Shown here one piece after another: positions 6,930-13,961 of a stretch of DNA of 19,637 bases. Made by a program: the position numbers and the translations under genes. Positions within the stretch are counted from its first letter, which is position 1; every line of letters begins with the position of its first letter. This stretch comes from Parcubacteria group bacterium GW2011_GWA2_47_7 (GTDB lineage Bacteria; Patescibacteriota; Minisyncoccia; Phycocordibacterales; UBA6899): contig LCOM01000006.1 of the NCBI GenBank assembly GCA_000999395.1, positions 1 through 19,637 on the forward strand. Direction: 5' to 3'. The notes under the pieces were generated by a model, which had not been told where the DNA came from, made no database searches, and saw nothing but the letters and a program-made list of their open reading frames with translations.

Positions 6930-7310
6930 ATGCGAATCCTAGGTATCACCGTTTCAGAAAATAAACAGTTGTGGGTTGGACTCACTGTTTTTTATGGGAT
7001 TGGTTTCAAGACTGCAAAGAAAATTTTAAAAGAGGCTGGTGTTCCGGAAACAAAAAAACCTGCAGATATTTCTACTGACGAAGAAACAAAAATTCGTAAG
7101 CAGATAGAGGGAATGAAGATAGAGGGTGACCTCAAGCGCGAAAAGGCCTCAAACATCAAGCGATTGAAAGACATCAAATCCTATCGCGGGTCAAGGCATG
7201 CAAAGGGGTTGCCGTCACGAGGTCAACGTACAAAAACAAATTCGCGTACAGTGCGTGGAAATGTAAGAAAGACGATGGGTAGTGGGCGTCGCAAGCTCGA
7301 AAAGAAATAA
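6930..7310 (+). CDS. rpsM: 30S ribosomal protein S13
   Basis: The 126-residue product has the S13 layout. The N-terminus is MRILGITVSENKQLWVGLTV with the YGIGFKTAKKIL helix-two-turn-helix element, a central coiled region (residues about 55-85), and the basic C-terminal tail containing YRGSRHAKGLPSRGQRTKTN and ending in GSGRRKLEKK. S13 contacts the 30S head and bridges to the 50S subunit; its tail reaches the P-site tRNA. There is no Shine-Dalgarno site. Next genes are rpsK, rpsD, rpoA and rplQ, the standard alpha-operon order. Confidence 0.95.
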   Translation: MRILGITVSENKQLWVGLTVFYGIGFKTAKKILKEAGVPETKKPADISTDEETKIRKQIEGMKIEGDLKREKASNIKRLKDIKSYRGSRHAKGLPSRGQRTKTNSRTVRGNVRKTMGSGRRKLEKK

Positions 7311-7341
7311 TTAATGACATTATCAGCGTAAGCAACGAACA

Positions 7342-7776
7342 ATGGGTAAGAAACGAATAGTCAAAAAGGCGGGAGGTAGCGTGGATCAAGGTCTGAAGGC
7401 ACGCTCGCTTTCGCGTGTGCCAAAAAAGAAAATTATACACGCAACGCTCCACATTCAGTCAACTTATAACAACACCATTGTTTCTTTGGCTGATTCTGAG
7501 GGCAAAGTACTCATGTGGTCAACATCAGGTTCATTGGGCTTCAACGGTGCAAAAAAGGGGACACCTTTTGCTGCGGCGAAAATTGGTGAACTTCTTGCAG
7601 AAAAGGCTCAACTCATGGGACTAAAGTCCGTTGATGCCGTAGTCAAAGGTGTTGGAAGTGGCCGTGAATCAGCTATCCGCGCTTTTATTGCAAAGGGTGT
7701 TGATATCACTTCGATCAAGGACAAAACCCCAGTTCCACACAACGGGCCCCGAGCTAAGAAGCCCCGTCGTATTTAA
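7342..7776 (+). CDS. rpsK: 30S ribosomal protein S11
   Basis: The 144-residue product shows the S11 fold landmarks IIHATLHIQSTYNNTIVSLAD, GFNGAKKGTPFAAA, VVKGVGSGRESAIRAF and the conserved end DKTPVPHNGPRAKKPRR. S11 lies in the 30S platform near the mRNA exit region. The basic N-terminal tail of about 30 residues (MGKKRIVKKAGGS...) is typical though variable between lineages. It is 31 nt after rpsM and 18 nt before rpsD, with no Shine-Dalgarno site in either gap. Confidence 0.96.
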   Translation: MGKKRIVKKAGGSVDQGLKARSLSRVPKKKIIHATLHIQSTYNNTIVSLADSEGKVLMWSTSGSLGFNGAKKGTPFAAAKIGELLAEKAQLMGLKSVDAVVKGVGSGRESAIRAFIAKGVDITSIKDKTPVPHNGPRAKKPRRI

Positions 7777-7794
7777 TTTTCATCAAAAGAAACC

Positions 7795-8421
7795 ATGTCA
7801 GATCCAAAATGTAAAATTTGCCGTCGCGCAGGAGAAAAACTTTTTTTGAAAGGAGATAAATGCTTTACTCCGAAATGTATATTTGAAAAGAGACCCACAC
7901 CTCCTGGAAAACCGATAAGCGAGCGCAAACATCGCAGCATGACAACGGAGTACGGTACGCAATTGAAGGAAAAACAGAAGGTACGTAATACCTATGGGGT
8001 ATCAGAGAAGCAGTTTCGAGCTTATATCATGAAGTCGACAAGCGAAAAAGGTGCGCCAGTGGACCATTTATTCGAAAATCTTGAGCGCCGACTCGACAAC
8101 GTCATCTATAGACTTGGTTTTGCGGTAAATCGCACGCATGCACGCCAGATGGTATCGCACGGACATTTTGTTATTGGAAAACGAAAAATAACCATACCGT
8201 CATACCGCGTTTCGATAGGAGATATAATTTTGGTTCGTGAGGGAAGCAAAAAATCATCATTATTTTCAGGAGCAACAGAGAAACTCTCTAAGCAATCGGT
8301 TCCGGCGTGGCTTTCACTTGATCCAGTCAAACTTAGTGCGGAAGTTAAGGGGGTTCCGAAATATAGCAAGGATTCACTCAGCTTTAATGTTCAGTCCGTC
8401 ATTGAGTTCTATAGTCGCTAG
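7795..8421 (+). CDS. rpsD: 30S ribosomal protein S4 (four-cysteine zinc form)
   Basis: S4 nucleates 30S body assembly and in many bacteria represses its own operon. The 208-residue protein opens with MSDPKCKICRRAGEKLFLKG; cysteines at 6, 9, 23 and 28 form a zinc-binding site, the C+ type. The body continues with KQKVRNTYGVSEKQFRAYI. The S4 RNA-binding domain covers about residues 95-160 (LERRLDNVIYRLGFAVNRTHARQMVSHGHFVIGKRK). The C-terminal region keeps the PAWLSLDP motif. The gene follows rpsK directly and precedes the rpoA promoter. If S4 feedback control exists here, the hairpins before rpmJ are the obvious place to look. Confidence 0.96.
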   Translation: MSDPKCKICRRAGEKLFLKGDKCFTPKCIFEKRPTPPGKPISERKHRSMTTEYGTQLKEKQKVRNTYGVSEKQFRAYIMKSTSEKGAPVDHLFENLERRLDNVIYRLGFAVNRTHARQMVSHGHFVIGKRKITIPSYRVSIGDIILVREGSKKSSLFSGATEKLSKQSVPAWLSLDPVKLSAEVKGVPKYSKDSLSFNVQSVIEFYSR

Positions 8422-8441
8422 TCGGTAAGGAGCGAATGTTG

Positions 8442-8447
8442 TATAAT
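8442..8447 (+). promoter_or_regulatory. -10 box upstream of rpoA
   Basis: A perfect TATAAT lies in the 83-nt rpsD-rpoA gap. It predicts a leader of about 50 nt before the rpoA ATG at 8505, unlike the near-leaderless promoters elsewhere. No good -35 hexamer is seen, so the call rests on the -10 box alone. It may give rpoA and rplQ a supply separate from the ribosomal genes before them. Confidence 0.45.
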
Positions 8448-8504
8448 ATTCTCACTAAAGTTTAAAGAATTTCTATTGTTATTAAGCTTAAATCGCAAAT
8501 TGTT

Positions 8505-9479
8505 ATGCCTGACTACAACGTAGCGTTGCCATCGAAACCAAAGCCCATCCGCGAGGAAGGATCTTTTGGTGTATATGAGATTGAGGGGCTTTATCCCGGC
8601 TATGGTCACACTCTTGGCAACTCCCTTCGGCGCATCATCTTATCCTCACTACCCGGAGCGGCCCTGACTTCGCTTAAGATTGACGGTGTATTACATGAGT
8701 TTTCAACGGTTGAAGGAATGAGTGAAGACGTCATTACTTTTATATTAAATCTGAAAAAGGTTCGCCTTTTGATGCACACCGACGAACCTCAGGAAATTAC
8801 TCTTTCCATAAAGGGGGCAAAGAAGGTGACAGCAAGAGACATTACTGTGAGTGGGCAAGTCGAGATACTCAATCCCGACCAATATCTTTGCGAGCTGACG
8901 GATAAAAATGCTGTGCTCAATGTTGAAATGAAGGCAGAGAAAGGACTGGGGTACCTCGCAAAAGAATCAATCCAGAAAGAGAAAGTCGAAATCGGAACAA
9001 TAGCACTTGACGCAGCGTTCACTCCGATTCGTCGCGTAAATTACGAAGTGGAAACAATGCGTGTTGGTGACCGTACCGACTACAATCGACTCAAGATCAC
9101 TATTGAGACTGATGGCACACTTACGCCACGCGAGGCCGTTGAGAATGCAATCGAAATTATGATTCATCAGCTAAAGTCAATCATTGGTTTTAAGGAGGAA
9201 GAGCTCATCAACGAGGAAGTCGCCCCAATTTCGGAAGATACCCAAGAGCAATCACCTGAGGAGGAGGGGGTAGATACAGAATTTCTCAAAACAAGAATTG
9301 ACTCTCTCGACCTTTCTTCTCGAACCCAAAACGCGCTCACGACGGCCAATATTCGGACCGTTGGAGGGCTTGTTCGCAAGAAGGAGGATGATCTCATGGA
9401 GCTTGATGGACTAGGGGAGAAGGGTGTCCAAGAGATCAAGCGTGCATTATCCAATTTTGGCGTCACGCTCAAGCAATAG
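8505..9479 (+). CDS. rpoA: DNA-directed RNA polymerase alpha subunit
   Basis: Alpha dimerises to scaffold RNA polymerase assembly and reads promoter UP elements. The 324-residue protein has the N-terminal domain with GYGHTLGNSLRRIILSSLPG (residues about 32-51), VEGMSEDV, and LDAAFTPIRRVNYEVE followed by VGDRTDYNRLKITIETDG. An acidic linker spans about 225-260 (rich in E and D). The C-terminal domain (about 262-324) carries LSSRTQNALTTANIRTVGGL and LDGLGEKGVQEIK, which align with the E. coli alpha-CTD; the arginine near 273 and asparagine near 276 match UP-element contact residues R265 and N268. So AT-rich UP elements upstream of promoters may matter in this organism. The start MPDYNVALPSKP is the only good ATG near the domain start. 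Confidence 0.97.
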   Translation: MPDYNVALPSKPKPIREEGSFGVYEIEGLYPGYGHTLGNSLRRIILSSLPGAALTSLKIDGVLHEFSTVEGMSEDVITFILNLKKVRLLMHTDEPQEITLSIKGAKKVTARDITVSGQVEILNPDQYLCELTDKNAVLNVEMKAEKGLGYLAKESIQKEKVEIGTIALDAAFTPIRRVNYEVETMRVGDRTDYNRLKITIETDGTLTPREAVENAIEIMIHQLKSIIGFKEEELINEEVAPISEDTQEQSPEEEGVDTEFLKTRIDSLDLSSRTQNALTTANIRTVGGLVRKKEDDLMELDGLGEKGVQEIKRALSNFGVTLKQ

Positions 9480-9481
9480 GC

Positions 9482-9509
9482 TTGCAAAGTATAAAGTATC
9501 TGGTATAAG
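9482..9509 (+). promoter_or_regulatory. Possible rplQ promoter (TTGCAA-N16-TATAAG)
   Basis: TTGCAA at 9482-9487 and TATAAG at 9504-9509 are 16 bp apart in the 105-nt gap before rplQ. The predicted leader would be about 70 nt, long for this window. Confidence 0.4.
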
Positions 9510-9518
9510 TATCGATGA

Positions 9519-9553
9519 GTACTCAACTTACACCAAATAGTCATACTGAGTAC
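9519..9553 (+). promoter_or_regulatory. Inverted repeat in the rplQ leader
   Basis: GTACTCA (9519-9525) and TGAGTAC (9547-9553) form a 7-bp stem with a 21-nt loop, downstream of the suggested promoter and about 30 nt before the rplQ ATG. The left arm is also part of the 8-bp palindrome GAGTACTC. It could be an RNA or DNA regulatory site; it has no T-run. Confidence 0.3.
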
Positions 9554-9584
9554 CGGGTGCTTAATACTTCATACCGCAATTCAT

Positions 9585-9944
9585 ATGAGACATCACAACA
9601 AAAACAAAAAATTCGGACGGCAGGCAGGAACACGCGAGGCACTTATGCGTTCTTTGGTGCTTTCACTATTAACGCACGAGAAAATAATGACCACGGAGGC
9701 AAAAGCAAAAGCACTGCGCCCAGTTGTCGAAAAGATGATTACCAAGGCAATGGCCGGCGATATCCCTGCGGTTCGGATCATAAAGTCACGTCTTTACAAC
9801 AACGCAGACATTGCGAGTAAACTTGTCAAAGATATCGCACCTAGGTACAAGGAGCGAAAGGGAGGCTATACGCGTATCACTAAAATCGGCTTTCGCAGCG
9901 GTCGCGGCGACGCAAGTCCACTTGCAACGATTGAACTTATTTAA
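9585..9944 (+). CDS. rplQ: 50S ribosomal protein L17
   Basis: The 119-residue product begins MRHHNKNKKFGRQAGTREAL with the conserved RSLVLSLLTHEKIMTTEAKAKALRPVVEKMI helix pair, then the basic RYKERKGGYTRITKIGFRSGRGDASPLA end. This is the L17 core length. L17 binds 23S rRNA near the peptide exit tunnel. It follows rpoA, as in the classic alpha operon, and is followed 24 nt later by rplM. An upstream in-frame extension is not needed: the ATG at 9585 gives the usual N-terminus. Confidence 0.96.
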   Translation: MRHHNKNKKFGRQAGTREALMRSLVLSLLTHEKIMTTEAKAKALRPVVEKMITKAMAGDIPAVRIIKSRLYNNADIASKLVKDIAPRYKERKGGYTRITKIGFRSGRGDASPLATIELI

Positions 9945-9968
9945 TATTTCTCATCTACAGAAAACACC

Positions 9969-10313
9969 ATGGAACACGTAATTGACGCAACAGGGAGAGC
10001 TCTCGGACGAGTCGCAAGCGAGGCTGCGTCTGTTCTTTTGGCTAAGAATACGACATCAGGAGCAAAGAATGTCGTTGCAAATGTCACTGTCCGAGTGAAG
10101 AATGCGAGCGCGCTTTCAATCTCTGATAAAAAGATGAAGCAGAAAACTTACCATAGTCATAGTGGCTACCTAGGAAACGCTAAATCGCTTTCGCTCGACC
10201 ACATTATCAAAACGAAAGGTCATGGGGAGGCAATTATTCGTGCAGTAAAAGGAATGCTTCCGACAAACACACTGAGAGACCGAAGATTGAAGCATTTAAT
10301 TATTGAAGACTAA
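9969..10313 (+). CDS. rplM: 50S ribosomal protein L13, short form
   Basis: L13 is an early-binding 50S assembly protein. The 114-residue product keeps IDATGRALGRVASEAASVLL at the N-terminus, the KTYHSHSGYLGNAKSLSL segment that corresponds to the KxYxxHSGYPGG region, and the RAVKGMLPTNTLRDRRLKHL C-terminal helix. It is about 30 residues shorter than E. coli L13 (142), losing the N-terminal lead, part of the middle and the last loop; the WxxIDA tryptophan lead is replaced by EHVIDA. Two nucleotides separate its stop from the rpsI ATG, so the pair is translationally coupled as usual. Confidence 0.94.
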   Translation: MEHVIDATGRALGRVASEAASVLLAKNTTSGAKNVVANVTVRVKNASALSISDKKMKQKTYHSHSGYLGNAKSLSLDHIIKTKGHGEAIIRAVKGMLPTNTLRDRRLKHLIIED

Positions 10314-10315
10314 AT

Positions 10316-10771
10316 ATGACAACCCCAACAAAAGCAAAAGCAGTTACGAAATCGACGGCAAAAGCTTCATCAAAAAGTACTACAAAGTATATCGAAGCTG
10401 TTGGACGCAGAAAGACCGCGATAGCACGTGTGCGCGCAACTGAAGCCACGAAGAACTCCTTCAAGGTCAATGACCGAAGCCTCGAGAGTTATTTTGGCAC
10501 AATGGAACTCCAGTCAATCGTTAATTCACCATTAGACAGAGACGGGTATGTTGTGAAATATGCAGTCACAGTAAAAGTCGTCGGTGGAGGTACTCATGCA
10601 CAAGCCGAGGCTATTCGTCACGGACTCTCACGCATTATCGTCATGGAAGATGCGGAGCAAAAAGCTGAACTGAAGAAACTTGGTTTTATGCGACGCGACC
10701 CGAGAAAAAAAGAGCGCAAACACTTTGGACTGAAGAAAGCCCGAAAGGCCTCTCAGTGGAGCAAACGATAG
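10316..10771 (+). CDS. rpsI: 30S ribosomal protein S9 with Lys/Thr/Ser-rich N-terminal extension
   Basis: S9 lies in the 30S head and its C-terminal tail touches the P-site tRNA. The core starts near residue 25 with KYIEAVGRRKTAIARVRAT and runs through the conserved VKVVGGGTHAQAEAIRHGLSRII to the tail FMRRDPRKKERKHFGLKKAR and QWSKR. The first 24 residues are a low-complexity Lys/Thr/Ser/Ala tail not present in E. coli S9, which makes the protein 151 residues. The usual KKxGRKKARRxxQFSKR end is FGLKKARKASQWSKR here. It is the last gene of the ribosomal cluster. Confidence 0.95.
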   Translation: MTTPTKAKAVTKSTAKASSKSTTKYIEAVGRRKTAIARVRATEATKNSFKVNDRSLESYFGTMELQSIVNSPLDRDGYVVKYAVTVKVVGGGTHAQAEAIRHGLSRIIVMEDAEQKAELKKLGFMRRDPRKKERKHFGLKKARKASQWSKR

Positions 10772-10798
10772 TCTTGGGGAATAAATATATCCTCATAT

Positions 10799-10878
10799 AG
10801 TGCTTCACTCGTTCCTAATGTTGATGGTGCTTTACTTCATTGCAGTGCTTCTCAAATAGCTGATGTGGCACTCGAGTG
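10799..10878. promoter_or_regulatory. AGTGCTT repeats and CACTCGAGTG palindrome upstream of grpE (CIRCE-like?)
   Basis: The 185-nt gap between rpsI and grpE holds three short direct repeats, AGTGCTT at 10799-10805, GGTGCTT at 10826-10832 and AGTGCTT at 10844-10850. Next comes GCACTCGAGTG at 10868-10878, whose last ten bases are a perfect palindrome. GCACTC and GAGTG are the core half-sites of the HrcA operator CIRCE, but CIRCE has a 9-nt spacer and here there is none. Position before grpE-dnaK makes a heat-shock operator plausible; the match is too imperfect to name it. No hrcA is in the window. Confidence 0.3.
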
Positions 10879-10917
10879 AGCATTAAGAAAAAGAGTATAT
10901 TTAGCATGTAGAGTCTT

Positions 10918-10946
10918 TTGATTTTTCTTGTTTTTTTTGATAAACT
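10918..10946 (+). promoter_or_regulatory. Possible grpE promoter (TTGATT-N17-TAAACT)
   Basis: TTGATT at 10918-10923 and TAAACT at 10941-10946 are 17 bp apart. The -10 box ends 10 nt before the ATG at 10957, giving a near-leaderless transcript, in line with other promoters here. An alternative -10 (TATATT, 10896-10901) would put the upstream palindrome over its -35 region. Confidence 0.45.
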
Positions 10947-10956
10947 CAATCCAATA

Positions 10957-11601
10957 ATGATAAATAACACTCAAACAAATGGTCGGGACGACGGATTGCA
11001 AAAGGATATCCCTCTTGGTGGAGGTGTGAATATTGTATCTTCGGGCGATGATGTTGACGATGTACAATTTGAGTCTTACAATGACGATCTTCCGGGTGGA
11101 GCAGAGGAACTAACACCGAAGGAGCACATAAAAGCCCTACGCGATAAACTACGTGATGCAAATGCGGTAAAACAGGAATATCTCGACGGATGGCAGAGAT
11201 TAAAGGCGGAATTCATCAACTATAAAAAGCGGGAGGAAGAAAGCAAAGCAGACTTTCTTAAATTTTCCCGAGAAGGAGTCATTGTTGATCTCCTGCCGAT
11301 CCTTGAAAGTTTTCACATGGCATTCGCTAATAAGGAAGCATGGGAGAAAGTTGACCCATCGTGGCGTACCGGAGTGGAATACATTCACACACAGCTTCTC
11401 CAGGTACTCGGTGCACACGGCCTCGAAGAGGTGGACCCGATTGGCTTACCGTTCGACCCCAACAAACACACCTCAGTTGGGACAGTCATTACCGCTGATG
11501 AGGCGTTGGATCACAAGATTGCGGAGGTAACGCAACTTGGCTACAAGCTTTCCGGAAAACTTGTCCGTTCGCCAAGGGTAAAAATATTTGTACATGGGTA
11601 G
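10957..11601 (+). CDS. grpE: GrpE, nucleotide exchange factor for DnaK
   Basis: GrpE releases ADP from DnaK and so resets its substrate cycle. With the start at 10957 (MINNTQTNGRDD) the protein has 214 residues; the in-frame ATG at 10918 would add 13 hydrophobic residues and overlaps the promoter, so it is rejected. After an acidic, disordered lead of about 55 residues comes the long dimer coiled coil (about 60-110: KALRDKLRDANAVKQEYLDG, then RLKAEFINYKKREEES), and the beta domain with LLPILESFHMAF, HGLEEVDPIGLPFDPNKHTSV and LGYKLSGKLVRSPRVKIFV. It is followed by dnaK after 111 nt that contain a possible separate promoter. Confidence 0.95.
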   Translation: MINNTQTNGRDDGLQKDIPLGGGVNIVSSGDDVDDVQFESYNDDLPGGAEELTPKEHIKALRDKLRDANAVKQEYLDGWQRLKAEFINYKKREEESKADFLKFSREGVIVDLLPILESFHMAFANKEAWEKVDPSWRTGVEYIHTQLLQVLGAHGLEEVDPIGLPFDPNKHTSVGTVITADEALDHKIAEVTQLGYKLSGKLVRSPRVKIFVHG

Positions 11602-11663
11602 ATCACGCAATTTCTGTCTGTTCATGTCGGTCACTTCTTGTTTGCAACCTTAGTTTATTTTTT

Positions 11664-11691
11664 TTGTTTTAACCATTATCATATTTATTAT
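11664..11691 (+). promoter_or_regulatory. Possible dnaK promoter (TTGTTT-N16-TATTAT)
   Basis: TTGTTT at 11664-11669 and TATTAT at 11686-11691 are 16 bp apart and lie in a very AT-rich stretch, which could also act as an UP element. The predicted leader is about 15 nt. No CIRCE-like inverted repeat is seen in this gap. Confidence 0.4.
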
Positions 11692-11712
11692 TAAGCATAT
11701 TTTCACTAACAT

Positions 11713-13626
11713 ATGACAAAAGTACTTGGAATCGATTTGGGGACAACAAACTCTGCGATGGCCATCGTCGAAGCCGGAGAACCGAGAATTGTTGAGAATA
11801 TTGAAGGAGTGCGCACTACCCCATCCATCGTTGCACTTTCAAAAACAGGGGAGCGCCTTGTCGGTCTTTCTGCCAAGCGCCAAGCAGTTACCAATCCTGA
11901 AAACACACTTTATGAGATAAAGCGCCTCATTGGGCACAGCTTTGATGAAGAATCTGTCCAACGTGACCAAAAAATTGCGCCGTTCAAAATAGAGCGGGGA
12001 GACAACGGTGGAGTGAAGGTCAAAATGGGAGATAAATTCTATCGTCCTGAAGAAATTTCTGCGATGGTACTTTCAAAACTCAAGGCTGATGCAGAAACAA
12101 AGGTCGGAGAAAAAATTTCAGACGCCGTTATTACTGTACCGGCTTATTTTAATGATGCACAACGTCAGGCAACAAAAGACGCAGGGACTATCGCCGGATT
12201 TAACGTGCTTCGTATCATCAATGAACCGACGGCTGCGGCTCTTGCGTATGGATTTGATAAAAAGAAAAATGAAAAAATCGTCGTCTATGATTTTGGCGGT
12301 GGAACTTTTGACGTATCAGTACTCGAGGTTGGCGACGACGTTATAGAGGTCAAATCAACTGACGGGGATAGCCACATGGGTGGTGGAGATATTGATCAGA
12401 AGATTATGGCCTGGATTGTTGAGGAATTCAAAAAGGATTCCGGTATTGATGTATCCAAGGACGTCCTCGCGACACAGCGCCTGAAGGAAGCGGCTGAAAA
12501 AACTAAACACGAGCTTTCCAATACGATGGAATCAGAGATTAATATTCCATTCATTACCTCAAATGCGGAAGGACCAAAACATCTCTTGCTCAAAATGACT
12601 CGCTCTAAGCTTGAGGAGCTTGCCGCGGAATACGTGAACCGCTCAATGGACATCACGAAGCGGGCACTCGAAGCATCAGGGCTCAAGGTGGGTGACATCA
12701 ATGAAATTCTTCTTGTTGGAGGTCAGACGCGTATGCCCATGATGATTGCGAAGGTAAAAGAATTTTTCGGCAAGGAGCCAAATCGCACCATCAATCCGGA
12801 CGAGGTGGTTGCCGTAGGCGCCGCCATCCAAGGAGGAATTTTGAAGGGTGACGTAAAAGATATTCTCTTGCTCGATGTTATTCCGCTTTCATTCGGTATC
12901 GAGACCATGGGGGGTATTGCAACGAAGTTGATCGAGCGTAATACAACGATTCCCGCATCACGCTCGCAAATCTTCTCCACCGCAGCCGACAATCAAACCT
13001 CGGTAGAAGTCCACGTGTTTCAAGGTGAGCGTGGCATGGCCGCAGACAACAAGTCGCTCGGCAGATTCATCCTCGACGGTATTCCTCCGTCTCCACGTGG
13101 TATGCCTCAGATTGAAGTGAGCTTTGATGTCGACGTCAACGGTATCCTTTCCGTGAAGGCTACAGACAAGGCATCCGGCAAGGAGCAATCTATACGCATT
13201 GAGGCTCGTTCTGCACTCTCCAAAGAAGACATCGAAAAGATGAAAAAAGAGGCTGAGGAGCATGCCGATGAAGACAAGAAGAAGCAGGAATCTGTCGAAA
13301 TAAAAAATGTCGCCGAGACGCTCATCTACACCGCCGAGAAGGCGCTCAAGGATAACGGTGACAAGATCCCTGCCGATATCAAATCGGACGTGGAGGCAAA
13401 GATAGAGGAGGTCAAAAAAGTCAAAGATGGAACGGATGTTGAAGCGACCAAGAAGGCGACAGAAGAACTATCCGAACACATGCAAAAAATCGGTGAAGCA
13501 ATGGCAAAACAAGCAAGCACTCAAGAGGCAGCCCCCGAAGCCTCACCTGAAGGTGGAGCCGGAACCGGACCAAAGGAAGCAGGGACTGACACCCCAGCTG
13601 AAGGAGGCACGGTGCATGACATATAG
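11713..13626 (+). CDS. dnaK: Chaperone DnaK (Hsp70)
   Basis: DnaK binds exposed hydrophobic segments of proteins in an ATP-controlled cycle with DnaJ and GrpE. The 637-residue protein has the Hsp70 ATPase domain: GIDLGTTNSAMAIVE (about 6-20), VPAYFNDAQRQATKDAG, INEPTAAALAYG, YDFGGGTFDVSVLEV and ILLVGGQTRMPM. The linker LLLDVIPLSFGIET leads to the substrate-binding domain (FQGERGMAADN, DVDVNGILSVKATDKASG) and the helical lid. The last 35 residues are a Gly/Pro/Glu/Ala-rich tail ending EGGTVHDI, without the EEVD-like end of many bacterial DnaKs. Length is normal. A structured element begins 10 nt after the stop and may shape the 3' end of its transcript. Confidence 0.97.
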   Translation: MTKVLGIDLGTTNSAMAIVEAGEPRIVENIEGVRTTPSIVALSKTGERLVGLSAKRQAVTNPENTLYEIKRLIGHSFDEESVQRDQKIAPFKIERGDNGGVKVKMGDKFYRPEEISAMVLSKLKADAETKVGEKISDAVITVPAYFNDAQRQATKDAGTIAGFNVLRIINEPTAAALAYGFDKKKNEKIVVYDFGGGTFDVSVLEVGDDVIEVKSTDGDSHMGGGDIDQKIMAWIVEEFKKDSGIDVSKDVLATQRLKEAAEKTKHELSNTMESEINIPFITSNAEGPKHLLLKMTRSKLEELAAEYVNRSMDITKRALEASGLKVGDINEILLVGGQTRMPMMIAKVKEFFGKEPNRTINPDEVVAVGAAIQGGILKGDVKDILLLDVIPLSFGIETMGGIATKLIERNTTIPASRSQIFSTAADNQTSVEVHVFQGERGMAADNKSLGRFILDGIPPSPRGMPQIEVSFDVDVNGILSVKATDKASGKEQSIRIEARSALSKEDIEKMKKEAEEHADEDKKKQESVEIKNVAETLIYTAEKALKDNGDKIPADIKSDVEAKIEEVKKVKDGTDVEATKKATEELSEHMQKIGEAMAKQASTQEAAPEASPEGGAGTGPKEAGTDTPAEGGTVHDI

Positions 13627-13636
13627 GAGGTCGCTC

Positions 13637-13836
13637 GGGATTTCTCCTTTTAAAAAACTCGTCATCAATTTTTTCCAGTGAAAAATTGTGACTCTGCACC
13701 ACGTCGAGTACTTCGTTATTCTAAAGCGAAATACCGCTAAGAATAATTGGTCGCTCTGGGCGGCCAGGCTCCGCAAAGGATGGAGACCAAACCCTGATTA
13801 CGGGACTCCGCAAGATTTTTAAAAAGAAGAAATCCC
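13637..13836. repeat. 200-bp element bounded by 21-bp imperfect inverted repeats
   Basis: The left arm (13637-13657, GGGATTTCTCCTTTT then six A) and the right arm (13816-13836) are inverted copies matching at 19 of 21 positions, with mismatches at 13646/13827 and 13652/13821. They enclose 158 bp. The arms start 10 nt after the dnaK stop. The arrangement fits either the closing helix of a structured RNA or the terminal repeats of a miniature mobile element. The flanks share at most the two bases TC, so no convincing target duplication supports the second reading. Confidence 0.75.
13637..13836 (+). ncRNA. Candidate structured RNA in the dnaK 3' region
   Basis: Inside the closing helix (the 21-bp inverted arms) at least three more hairpins can be drawn on the + strand. 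GTCA-CAATTTTT (13661-13673, one bulged T) pairs with AAAAATTG-TGAC (13681-13692) around a 7-nt loop. TTATTCT (13716-13722) pairs with AGAATAA (13740-13746) and contains an inner AGCG/CGCT stem. GGTC (13749-13752) pairs with GACC (13785-13788), enclosing a CTGG-GCGG-CCAG hairpin and a TCC/GGA stem. This is a multibranched fold of about 200 nt. The octamer CTCCGCAA occurs twice (13769, 13806). It has no coding frame of note. I could not match it to tmRNA, RNase P RNA, 6S or SRP RNA. No strong promoter or terminator bounds it, so it may be the 3' UTR of dnaK rather than a separate gene, and the reverse strand is possible. Confidence 0.4.
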
Positions 13837-13919
13837 TCACTTGAAAGAATGGGGTATCGAGAGACTCTTCAGTAATTGACAAACCATCGCTTAAGAGGAG
13901 GTGGTGTCGAATTTTCTAC
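13837..13919. other. Rest of the gap between dnaK and the reverse-strand gene: nothing recognised
   Basis: The 335-nt gap from 13627 to 13961 holds the inverted-repeat element and the reverse-strand terminator; the remaining 83 nt show no gene, tRNA or clear promoter. A TTGACA at 13877 (+) and the overlapping TTGTCA on the other strand lack a good -10 box at the right distance. Confidence 0.4.
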
Positions 13920-13943
13920 AAAAAACCCCTCCAAGGAGGGGTT
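13920..13943 (-). terminator. Intrinsic terminator of the reverse-strand membrane protein gene
   Basis: Read on the reverse strand, AACCCCTCC and GGAGGGGTT form a 9-bp GC-rich stem around a two-base centre (effectively a 4-nt loop), followed by six T. It lies 19 nt past the stop codon at 13962. This is the clearest terminator in the window. Confidence 0.85.
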
Positions 13944-13961
13944 CGTGGCCACATTTCTGGT

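Noticed and set aside
10918..10956. Upstream start for grpE (MIFLVFF...)
   Set aside because: The added segment is hydrophobic, unlike any GrpE N-terminus, and overlaps the likely promoter.
13749..13794. Similarity to SRP RNA domain IV (GGCCAGG, UCC-GCAA-rich loop, GACCAA)
   Set aside because: The 5' side and loop resemble the domain IV hairpin, but the strongly conserved AGCA-type 3' side of the symmetric loop is UGGAGA here and the tetraloop region has an extra base. Not enough to name it.
13627..13920. A tRNA or tmRNA gene in the gap after dnaK
   Set aside because: No T-arm GGTTCGA-type sequence, no CCA-end acceptor pairing and no tmRNA ends were found on either strand.
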